Assembly (NCBI GenBank): GCA_045538555.1
Contig: JAZSRP010000014.1
Span: 1 to 12,777 of the forward strand
Length of the DNA: 12,777 bases
Direction of reading: 5' to 3'
DNA from: Coliplasma sp045538555
GTDB lineage: Bacteria > Bacillota > Clostridia > Oscillospirales > CAG-382
The notes beneath the pieces are model-generated. The model made no database searches. It saw nothing but the letters and a program-made list of their open reading frames with translations, and was not told the origin of the DNA. A program made the translations under genes and the position numbers. Below are positions 6,286 through 12,777 of this stretch, piece by piece. Each line of letters begins with the position of its first letter. Positions within the stretch are counted from its first letter, which is position 1.

Positions 6286-7622
6286 TGAAACTGACTCTTT
6301 CTCAAATCGCGTCAAAATGCGGTGGAACTCTCCATTCAAACAGCAATGGAGAAAGATACGTAACCTCCGTTTTTACCGACAGCAGGAAACTCTGTGAGGA
6401 TGGCATCTATGCTGCCATCAGAGGTGAGACCGTGGACGGAAACAAATTTGCGCCGTCCGTGGTTTTGGCAGGGGGCTGTGCCCTTGTGGACAATGAGGAA
6501 TATTTTTGTGCAGATACTGTGCTGGTTTCTGATGTGAGGAGTGCGCTGCGTGATCTTGCCTCTGCGTACAGACGGGAAGAGATGGCAGGAATGACTGTTA
6601 TCGGAGTCACCGGATCGGTGGGAAAAACCACTACAAAGGATATGATCTCACACGCACTGTCTGTATCAAAAAATGTTCACAAAACACAGGGGAATGCCAA
6701 CAGTCAGGTAGGGCTTCCTATTACGGTTCTGGACACACCGGCGGATGCTGAGATTGCGGTTCTTGAGCTGGGAATGAGCTATCCGGGTGAGATGGATCGG
6801 ATCGCATCAGTGGCAAGGCCTCATGTGTCGGTGGTTACCAACATTGGATATTCCCATATAGAAAATTTGGGCTCAAGGGAAGCCATAAGGGACGAAAAAC
6901 TGCTCATTGCGGCACATTCTTCTCCCGATTCGATGCTTTTGCTCAATGGTGATGAGCCGTTGCTCTGTGAGTATTGCGGAGAGAAAAAAGCGTATTTTAT
7001 CTCGCTTTCCGATCCCTCCTGCCACTGTTATGCAGACAATATTGTTACGGAAGAAAACAGATTGTTGTTTGATGCAGTGATTTTTGGGAAAAAATTGCAG
7101 GTTGTCCTCAATGTAATCGGTGATCATTATGTTTCAAATGCGCTTTTTGCCCTTGGCTGTGCGTATCTTACAGATGTTGATATAGAATTGGCAGCATCGG
7201 CGTTGTCTACCTACAAAAGCGACGGAAAACGCCTGTTTGTATACAAAACCAAAGGAAGAACTGTTATTTCTGATTGCTACAATGCATCTCCGGAATCAAT
7301 GAAAGCAGCTCTTTCTGTTTTGCAAAAAACCGAATCAAAACGCAAAATTGCGGTGCTTGGTGATATGCTTGAGCTGGGCGCAGAGAGCGACCGCCTTCAT
7401 CGGCTCGTTGGAGAGTACGTGTCAATGGCTGCTGATGTTTTGGTGACATACGGCACCCAAGCAAAAAAATACGCCTCCTATATGGGAGACAAACCTGTGT
7501 TTTCCTTTGAAAAAGGGGAGATGACAGGGCTAAAAGAGTTTCTCGGGGATTTTTTAAGTCCGGGAGATGCCGTTCTTTACAAGGCAAGCAACGGAATGCG
7601 TCTTACTGATGCAGTAATATAA
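6285..7622 (+). CDS. murF: UDP-MurNAc-tripeptide--D-alanyl-D-alanine ligase MurF
   Basis: Cytoplasmic ATP-dependent ligase that adds D-Ala-D-Ala to UDP-MurNAc-tripeptide, the last soluble step before MraY. It has 445 residues, normal for MurF. The N-terminal L-T-L-S-Q-I-A is the MurF-type substrate domain. The ATP P-loop is GVTGSVGKTT (107-116). Next come TQGNANSQVGLP (134-145), E161-L-G-M-S, the Mur histidine in I-G-Y-S-H-I-E-N (187-194) and a lysine in D-E-K-L (K205) where the family carries a carbamylated lysine. D-C-Y-N-A-S-P-E-S (330-338) is specific to MurF and argues against MurE. It starts at the last base of the PBP stop, so translation is coupled. It takes the slot where B. subtilis has murE. 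Confidence 0.96.
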   Translation: MKLTLSQIASKCGGTLHSNSNGERYVTSVFTDSRKLCEDGIYAAIRGETVDGNKFAPSVVLAGGCALVDNEEYFCADTVLVSDVRSALRDLASAYRREEMAGMTVIGVTGSVGKTTTKDMISHALSVSKNVHKTQGNANSQVGLPITVLDTPADAEIAVLELGMSYPGEMDRIASVARPHVSVVTNIGYSHIENLGSREAIRDEKLLIAAHSSPDSMLLLNGDEPLLCEYCGEKKAYFISLSDPSCHCYADNIVTEENRLLFDAVIFGKKLQVVLNVIGDHYVSNALFALGCAYLTDVDIELAASALSTYKSDGKRLFVYKTKGRTVISDCYNASPESMKAALSVLQKTESKRKIAVLGDMLELGAESDRLHRLVGEYVSMAADVLVTYGTQAKKYASYMGDKPVFSFEKGEMTGLKEFLGDFLSPGDAVLYKASNGMRLTDAVI

Positions 7623-7647
7623 ACAACAACGGGAGAGGTGAAATAAA

Positions 7648-8658
7648 ATGCTCTCAAACCAATATCTCGTATGCGGAATCACCGCCATGGTGTCTTTTGT
7701 GCTTGGGTTTGTGATGTACAAGGTGTTTATCCCCATACTTCGCAGAGTAAAGCTGGGACAAAAGATACTTGATATAGGCCCCTCCTGGCACAAATCAAAA
7801 GAGGGCACCCCAAACTTGGGCGGTCTGTTTTTCTCGGTTGCATGCTTTTGTGCGATTGCTGTGGGCATTTTGGTTTCAAAGCGCGATCTGATACAGTATC
7901 CAAAGCTTCTTACCACCCTGGGGCTTGCTTTTGGATCCGGACTTATCGGATTTGTAGATGATTACGTAAAGCTTTTTAAAAAACGCAACAAGGGTCTCAG
8001 CGGCACCCAAAAACTGGTGCTTCAGTTTGCGCTTGCGGCGGTGTATCTGTATACTGACTCAACACTGTGCGGCGGAGATACCGCCATCAACCTTCCTTGG
8101 GGAGGCACTCTTGAGCTTGGAATATTCTATTACGTATTCATGCTCATTGCAATAACTTATATCATCAACTGTGCCAATCTTACAGACGGCATCGACGGTC
8201 TGGCAGGAAGTGTTGCACTGATAGTATGCGTGGAATTTTTGTTGCTTGGCTTTGAGTTTCCGGCTTTTGGTGCAACTATGTACGTTCTCGCAAGTGCGTT
8301 GATCGGAGCGTTGCTGGCGTTTCTTGTATTCAATTTTTACCCTGCAAAGATATTTATGGGAGACACGGGAAGTATGTTCCTGGGCGGTTTCATCGTAGGT
8401 GCGGTGATTATGACCGGATATGAGTTTATGCTTTTGCCTCTCTCGGTGATCTGGATCATTGAGGGTGTGTCTGTGGTTCTTCAGGTGATATCTTTCAAGC
8501 TGACGGGAAAAAGAATTTTCAAGATGAGCCCGATTCACCATCATTTTGAAAAATGCGGTTGGAGTGAGATCAAGATTGTCGCTGTTTTCTCCACCGTGAC
8601 TGCGCTGTTTTGTGCATTGACTCACTGGCTGTACATGGTTGTATTTACGATCACTTAA
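7648..8658 (+). CDS. mraY: Phospho-MurNAc-pentapeptide transferase MraY
   Basis: Integral membrane enzyme that transfers phospho-MurNAc-pentapeptide to undecaprenyl phosphate, making lipid I. It has 336 residues and many membrane segments. All hallmark cytoplasmic motifs are present: KEGTPNLGG (51-59), the aspartates D104-D105 in DDYVKLFKKRNKGLS, NLTDGIDGLAG (177-187), M-G-D-T-G-S (237-242, with the Mg-site aspartate D239) and SPIHHHFEKCGW (294-305). The start ATG follows GGGAGAGGTG (7631-7640). It feeds MurG three genes downstream; murD, usual next to it, is missing. Confidence 0.98.
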   Translation: MLSNQYLVCGITAMVSFVLGFVMYKVFIPILRRVKLGQKILDIGPSWHKSKEGTPNLGGLFFSVACFCAIAVGILVSKRDLIQYPKLLTTLGLAFGSGLIGFVDDYVKLFKKRNKGLSGTQKLVLQFALAAVYLYTDSTLCGGDTAINLPWGGTLELGIFYYVFMLIAITYIINCANLTDGIDGLAGSVALIVCVEFLLLGFEFPAFGATMYVLASALIGALLAFLVFNFYPAKIFMGDTGSMFLGGFIVGAVIMTGYEFMLLPLSVIWIIEGVSVVLQVISFKLTGKRIFKMSPIHHHFEKCGWSEIKIVAVFSTVTALFCALTHWLYMVVFTIT

Positions 8659-8697
8659 TATGTTTTTTGAAATCTAAAAATAAGAAAAGGAGCAGAG

Positions 8698-9933
8698 ATG
8701 GCACTGAAAAAGACCCAAAACAGAGCAAAAAACACCGCTCTCACACGCAGCCCTTCCACTTCTTTGGCGCCTGCGGAGAGCAACAAACAAAAAATATACC
8801 GTCTCGTGGGCGAGGTCGACCGACCTATGCTAGTGGTCATTATTGCTCTGATATGTATCGGCTCCATCATGGTCTTTTCGGCTTCGTATGCCACGGGTGA
8901 GGCAAGATACGGAGATTCGTATTTCTTTGCCCGAAAGCAGATCCGTTGGGTTATATTTGGAATTCTTGCCATGCTGGGATTTTCCAAGCTGGATTACGGA
9001 TACGTAAAAACCGGATCATATTTCGGATATATCCTTGCACTTGTCATCAACTATGCGGTTCCTGCCTTTGGCGTCACCAGAGGCGGTGCCACAAGATGGT
9101 ACGAGATAGCCGGAATCCAGTTTCAGCCCTCTGAGCTTCTCAAACTGTTTTTGGTGCTTTCGATGGCGCGTTATATCAGCGATCATCACAAGGAGATGCG
9201 TACTTTCCGAACAGGTATCCTTCCCTTGGCGCTTATGGCGCTTCCTGCGGCGCTTGCCACGCTTTTGCAGAGCCATCTGTCTGCAACCATCATCATTCTT
9301 TTGCTGATGTTCACCATGATGTGGCTGTCGGGCACAAAAGGTTTTTTTCTTGGCGTTGTTGCCGGTGCTGCCGTTACCGTCGGAACCTTTTTCCTCACGG
9401 TGGGACAGCCGATACTTGCAAAACTGGTTCCTCAGGCGTTCAGACGTCTTGAGGTATGGAACGATCCGTTTTCGTTTATGTCAAATGCTTCCGGTGGCAA
9501 AGGATGGCAGCCGGCGCAGTCTCTGTTTGCCATCAGCTCCGGTGGATTTTGGGGGCTTGGACTTGGTCAGAGCAACCAAAAGCACGGATATCTGCCTGAG
9601 CCGCAGAATGACTATATTTTTGCGATTCTTTGTGAAGAGCTGGGGTTCTTTGGAGTTTTGTGCGTGATCGCGCTGTTTTGCGTATTTGCGGCAAGAGGAT
9701 ATCACGTGGCAAAAAACAGCCCCAACAGATTTTGTTCACTGGTAGTAATGGGAATCACTGCCAAAGTGGTCATACAGGTTATGCTCAACTTTGCGGTGGT
9801 GACAAATACGTTTCCGAGCACGGGCATCAGCCTTCCGTTCTTCAGTTACGGCGGAACCTCTCTTTTGCTTCTTCTTGCAGAGATGGGAGTTGTGCTCTCG
9901 ATATCAAGGTATTCATACATTCAAAAAGGCTGA
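8698..9933 (+). CDS. ftsW: SEDS peptidoglycan glycosyltransferase FtsW
   Basis: Polytopic membrane glycosyltransferase that polymerises lipid II at the septum together with the class B PBP. It has 411 residues: a basic cytoplasmic N terminus of about 42 residues, then around ten membrane segments. Family landmarks are V-F-S-A-S-Y-A (59-65), GATRW (130-134), FQPSELLKLFLVL (142-154) and PEPQNDYIFAILCEELG, whose D305 corresponds to the catalytic aspartate of SEDS enzymes. STGISLPFFSYGGTS lies near the C terminus. Ribosome site AAAAGGAG (8685-8692), 5 bases before the ATG. The related SpoVE and RodA cannot be fully ruled out from sequence alone, but its place in the dcw cluster favours FtsW. Confidence 0.95.
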   Translation: MALKKTQNRAKNTALTRSPSTSLAPAESNKQKIYRLVGEVDRPMLVVIIALICIGSIMVFSASYATGEARYGDSYFFARKQIRWVIFGILAMLGFSKLDYGYVKTGSYFGYILALVINYAVPAFGVTRGGATRWYEIAGIQFQPSELLKLFLVLSMARYISDHHKEMRTFRTGILPLALMALPAALATLLQSHLSATIIILLLMFTMMWLSGTKGFFLGVVAGAAVTVGTFFLTVGQPILAKLVPQAFRRLEVWNDPFSFMSNASGGKGWQPAQSLFAISSGGFWGLGLGQSNQKHGYLPEPQNDYIFAILCEELGFFGVLCVIALFCVFAARGYHVAKNSPNRFCSLVVMGITAKVVIQVMLNFAVVTNTFPSTGISLPFFSYGGTSLLLLLAEMGVVLSISRYSYIQKG

Positions 9934-9948
9934 AATACGGAGATTGAA

Positions 9949-11055
9949 ATGAAAATCATATTTTGCGGCGGCGGTACCAGCGGTCACGTAAACCCTGCAC
10001 TGAATATCGCCCAGGCCATAAAAGAAAAGTTCCCCGATACCGAAGTGATGTTTGTGGGCACGAAGAGAGGAATAGAGAGTACACTTGTACCAAAGCACGG
10101 ATACAAGATCGATTTTGTGGAGGTCAGCGGTTTTTCACGCAAGCTGACACTAAAGAATATAAAAGCCGCCTACAGGGCATTTACATCCGTGGGAAAAGCA
10201 AAAAAGATCATCAAGTCTTTTTCTCCCGACCTTGTTGTTGGTACAGGCGGATACGTCAGCTGGCCCACCGTAAAAGCTGCGTCAAAGCTGGGGATTCCCA
10301 CGCTTATCCATGAGCAAAACGCATTCCCGGGCGTTACCACAAAAATGCTTTCACGGTATGCTGACAGGGTGTGTATATCATTTAACGGAAGCCAAAAATT
10401 CTTTGATGAGTCGGTGCAGCACAAGCTTGTGCTTACCGGCAACCCAATCATCGTGGACACCGTCAGCCGAGAGGAAGCCCGCAAAAAGCTGGGTATTCCA
10501 TTGTATGAGAGGTATATCCTGTCATATGGCGGCAGTATGGGTGCAGACAAGGTCAACGAGCTTTCTTTTGAACTGATGGAGCACCTTTCCATTCCAAAAA
10601 AGATACGGCACTCCCATGCCATCGGCAGAGTAGGACTGGAAAAATATTCTCATATCGCAAAAGAAAAGGGATTTTTTGAAAAAGAAAATCTTGATATTGC
10701 AGAATATATCTACGATATGCCGCTTCGCCAGGCGGCCGCAGACGTTATAATATGCCGCGCAGGGGCAATGACACTGTCGGAGCTTGCAATTCGAGGCAGA
10801 GCGGCAATTCTCATTCCCAGCCCATATGTTACCGAGGACCATCAGTACAAAAACGCACGTCTGCTTGCAGATGCGGGCGCAGCAGCGGTTTACCGCGAAA
10901 ATGAAATAAACGGAGATGTGCTTGCAAAAGCGGTTTCAGAGATACTTGACAACCCCAATATGCAAAAACGCATGGAGGAAAGCATCAAGCGCTTTGCTAT
11001 GCCACACTCTCTTGATATGATCGTGGAAGAGGCAGAAAAACTTTTAAAAAAATAA
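9949..11055 (+). CDS. murG: UDP-GlcNAc:lipid I GlcNAc transferase MurG
   Basis: Membrane-associated GT28 glycosyltransferase on the inner leaflet that adds GlcNAc to lipid I, giving lipid II. It has 368 residues, normal length. The N-terminal Rossmann domain holds GGGTSGHVNPA (7-17), GTKRGIE (37-43), GTGGYVSWP (98-106) and HEQNAFPG (121-128). The C-terminal domain holds GGSMGA (194-199, the family's GGSQGA with M for Q), RAGAMTLSELA (270-280) and the UDP-GlcNAc-binding stretch E-D-H-Q-Y-K-N-A (296-303). It follows ftsW after 15 bases, with GGAG just before the ATG, and precedes ftsQ by 25 bases. Confidence 0.98.
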   Translation: MKIIFCGGGTSGHVNPALNIAQAIKEKFPDTEVMFVGTKRGIESTLVPKHGYKIDFVEVSGFSRKLTLKNIKAAYRAFTSVGKAKKIIKSFSPDLVVGTGGYVSWPTVKAASKLGIPTLIHEQNAFPGVTTKMLSRYADRVCISFNGSQKFFDESVQHKLVLTGNPIIVDTVSREEARKKLGIPLYERYILSYGGSMGADKVNELSFELMEHLSIPKKIRHSHAIGRVGLEKYSHIAKEKGFFEKENLDIAEYIYDMPLRQAAADVIICRAGAMTLSELAIRGRAAILIPSPYVTEDHQYKNARLLADAGAAAVYRENEINGDVLAKAVSEILDNPNMQKRMEESIKRFAMPHSLDMIVEEAEKLLKK

Positions 11056-11080
11056 AACAACGGGAAAGGAGCAAAAAAAT

Positions 11081-11872
11081 ATGGAACAGCAACGTTTTGT
11101 CCGCAAAAACATGACTGTTATTGAGGCGCAGCAGCGTCAAGAAAAAAAGCGTATGCGCCGCAGCTTGTTCTATTTTCTTTTGTTCTTTACCGTAACTGTT
11201 GTTTTTCTTGTGGTGTGCTTTGCTGTGTTTCTCAACATAAAAGAGTTTTCGGTGGAAGGAAACAGCAAGTATTCGTACGACGAGATTGTGTCTATGATCC
11301 CTGCGGAGGTTGGGGAGAATATATATGTGTTTGATGCAGACGAGACAGAGGCGCTCATAAAACAAAAGCTTCCGTATATAGGTACGGTTGAAATATCCCG
11401 CAACCTTCCCTCAACGGTTGAAATCAACATCGTGGAGGAAAGGCCTGTGTTTTACCTTGATCTTGCAGGCAGAACCTACGTTTTGTCGGCAAATCTCAAA
11501 GTTCTTGAGCGTGTGGACAAAAACGCTATGTGGACTCGCGATCTTGCATCGCTGGAGGTGAGCAATATCCGAAAATGCATGGTGGGTGAGATGCTGGAAT
11601 TTGTAGATGCCCGTACCTATGATGCAGTGACTGAGCTTTACAAAACGTTTGAATCACAATCGATGGAAATGTACATTACTGCCGTCAAAGCAAAAAGCCG
11701 CTTTGATATCTACGTGGATTATGCTGACAGATTTGAGGTCTATGTGGGAGATATGGAAAATATTGATATAAAAATAAAATTTTTGTCAGCTATCATTGAT
11801 CGATTGGGAGAAAAATCCCACGGCACCATTGACGTATCCTCGGCAAATGAGGCGGCAGTTGCTCTTTCTTGA
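11081..11872 (+). CDS. ftsQ: FtsQ/DivIB cell division protein with POTRA domain
   Basis: Bitopic membrane protein of the septal FtsQ-FtsL-FtsB (DivIB-FtsL-DivIC) complex. It has 263 residues: a basic cytoplasmic tail (1-28), a transmembrane helix (about 29-52) and an outside POTRA domain (53-123) with I-K-E-F-S-V-E-G-N-S and the conserved ISRNLPSTVEINIVEERPV (105-123). The FtsQ beta domain follows. Ribosome site GGAAAGGAG (11063-11071), 9 bases before the ATG. Its leader bases ACAACGGGAAAGG resemble those before mraY. Called DivIB in Bacillus; the two names denote the same family. Confidence 0.93.
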   Translation: MEQQRFVRKNMTVIEAQQRQEKKRMRRSLFYFLLFFTVTVVFLVVCFAVFLNIKEFSVEGNSKYSYDEIVSMIPAEVGENIYVFDADETEALIKQKLPYIGTVEISRNLPSTVEINIVEERPVFYLDLAGRTYVLSANLKVLERVDKNAMWTRDLASLEVSNIRKCMVGEMLEFVDARTYDAVTELYKTFESQSMEMYITAVKAKSRFDIYVDYADRFEVYVGDMENIDIKIKFLSAIIDRLGEKSHGTIDVSSANEAAVALS

Positions 11873-11933
11873 CAAAAACCCCCTAAATTTTTACAAAAAA
11901 CCCTGAAAAATCAAAGAAAAACGTAAAAAACTC

Positions 11934-11962
11934 TTGCAATTCCCCAAAAAACATATTATTAT
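11934..11962 (+). promoter_or_regulatory. ftsZ promoter
   Basis: TTGCAA at 11934-11939, a 17-base spacer and TATTAT at 11957-11962 (5 of 6 to consensus), in a 135-base A/T-rich gap between ftsQ and ftsZ. The transcript would start near 11969, giving a leader of about 40 bases. No hairpin terminator is visible between ftsQ and this promoter, so ftsZ can also be reached by readthrough. TATAAA at 11962-11967 is an alternative -10 with a longer spacer. Confidence 0.7.
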
Positions 11963-12007
11963 ATAAAGTGTATAAAAATATAGCTATAAATCATCGGAGG
12001 TTCAAAA

Positions 12008-12777
12008 ATGAACAACGCGATACTCGACCCCAACAAGGTAGTTATCAAGGTCATCGGCGTGGGCGGCGGCGGCGGAAACGCAGTCAACAGAATGATCAAT
12101 GCATTTGATATGCCCGATGTTGAGTTTATCAACGTAAACACCGACACTCAGATTCTTATCAAATCCAGCGCACCCACAAAGATCGCCATCGGTGACAGAA
12201 TCACCAAGGGACACGGTGCAGGCAGCAATCCCGAGCTTGGAGAAAAGGCCGCAGACGAGTCCATTGAGGAGATCACCAACGCCATCAAAGGCGCAGATAT
12301 GGTATTTATCACCGCAGGCATGGGTGGCGGCACAGGTACCGGAGCTGCTCCTATTATTGCAAAAATTGCAAAATCTCTTGATATCCTCACTGTTGCTGTT
12401 GTTACCAAGCCCTTCCTCTTTGAGGGCAAAAAGAGAATGGCACAGGCAGAGGAAGGTATCCGCAAGCTGTCTGAGAACGTTGACTCTCTCATCGTGATCC
12501 CCAACGAGCGTCTCAAGCTTCTCACCGACAAAAAGATCACATTCCTCAACGCATTCCAGGAAGCAGACGATGTTCTCCGCAAGGGCGTTCAGAGCATCTG
12601 CGACCTTATCACTGTTGAAGGTATCATCAACCTTGACTTTGCTGACGTTTCTGCAGTTATGTCCAACGCAGGCCTTGCACACATGGGTGTGGGCAATGCA
12701 AAAGGCAAGGACAAGGCAGAGCAGGCAGCCAAGATGGCAATGTCCAGCCCTCTGCTGGAGACCAACATCAGCGGCGC
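12008..12777 (+). CDS. ftsZ: Cell division GTPase FtsZ, 3' end outside the window
   Basis: Tubulin-like GTPase that polymerises into the Z ring and recruits the septal machinery. The first 256 codons are present and open to the right edge. GTPase motifs seen are VIGVGGGGGNAVNRM (15-29), N-V-N-T-D (42-46), the tubulin signature GMGGGTGTGAAP (104-115) and the T7 catalytic loop NLDFADV (208-214). SSPLLET (246-252) is also typical. Some usually constant positions differ: KGHGAGSNPE (67-76) replaces the common RGLGAGANPE. Ribosome site GGAGG (11996-12000), 7 bases before the ATG. Codons ending in C (ATC, AAC, CTC) look commoner than in its neighbours, which suggests high expression. ftsA, often just before ftsZ, is absent. 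The C-terminal linker and tail are outside the window. Confidence 0.98.
   Translation, partial: MNNAILDPNKVVIKVIGVGGGGGNAVNRMINAFDMPDVEFINVNTDTQILIKSSAPTKIAIGDRITKGHGAGSNPELGEKAADESIEEITNAIKGADMVFITAGMGGGTGTGAAPIIAKIAKSLDILTVAVVTKPFLFEGKKRMAQAEEGIRKLSENVDSLIVIPNERLKLLTDKKITFLNAFQEADDVLRKGVQSICDLITVEGIINLDFADVSAVMSNAGLAHMGVGNAKGKDKAEQAAKMAMSSPLLETNISG

Noticed and set aside
6285..7622. The ligase being MurE rather than MurF, given its place after the PBP
   Set aside because: The N-terminal L-S-Q-I-A segment and the NASPES motif at 333-338 are MurF features, and the MurE substrate motifs are not seen.
8059..8625. Minus-strand open frame of 188 codons within mraY
   Set aside because: It is fully antisense to a complete MraY with all motifs; its composition (many His, Gln, Arg) is typical of a shadow frame.
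12002..12682. Minus-strand open frame of 226 codons opposite ftsZ
   Set aside because: It is the mirror of strongly biased ftsZ codons; ftsZ itself is unmistakable on the + strand.

Overview
The window is a chromosomal stretch of a low- to mid-GC Gram-positive bacterium, most likely a member of the Clostridia (Bacillota), possibly of the Oscillospiraceae/Ruminococcaceae type. The grounds are Gram-positive-style cell-division proteins (DivIB/FtsQ with a POTRA domain, a division transpeptidase with C-terminal PASTA repeats), strong AGGAGG ribosome binding sites, TTGNNN-17-TATAAT promoters and an A/T-rich intergenic style. The lineage is an inference from gene content and sequence style; no search was run.

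Layout. Bases 1-18 look like the 3' end of a tRNA gene cut by the window edge. A good promoter (156-184) then drives a stand-alone Eis-type GNAT acetyltransferase (237-1415). About 550 bases without a gene follow (1416-1964). They hold one weak and one strong hairpin terminator, the promoter of the next operon (1828-1856) and a three-copy array of MraZ-type operator boxes with a 10-base period (1869-1893).

From 1965 to the right edge runs a division and cell wall (dcw) cluster, all on the + strand: mraZ, rsmH, an ftsL-like gene, a class B penicillin-binding protein (ftsI/spoVD type), murF, mraY, ftsW, murG, ftsQ/divIB and ftsZ (cut by the right edge). Most genes abut or overlap, so one long transcript is likely. 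Two internal promoters re-enter it, one before the penicillin-binding protein (3902-3930) and one before ftsZ (11934-11962).

The proteins form one pathway. MurF finishes the UDP-MurNAc-pentapeptide, MraY loads it on the lipid carrier (lipid I) and MurG adds GlcNAc (lipid II). FtsW polymerises glycan and the class B PBP crosslinks it at the septum, with FtsL and FtsQ/DivIB as the regulatory membrane subcomplex and FtsZ as the cytoplasmic ring. MraZ is the operon's own regulator and RsmH methylates 16S rRNA. murE, murD, murC, murB and ftsA are absent from their usual places.

The most unusual spot is the leader of the PBP gene (3880-4053). It combines an internal extended -10 promoter, a strong hairpin that covers a Shine-Dalgarno and AUG, a 22-codon leader ORF overlapping the PBP start, and a TTG start codon for the PBP. 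Otherwise this is an ordinary core region, and I found no sign of a mobile element, CRISPR array or new defence system.
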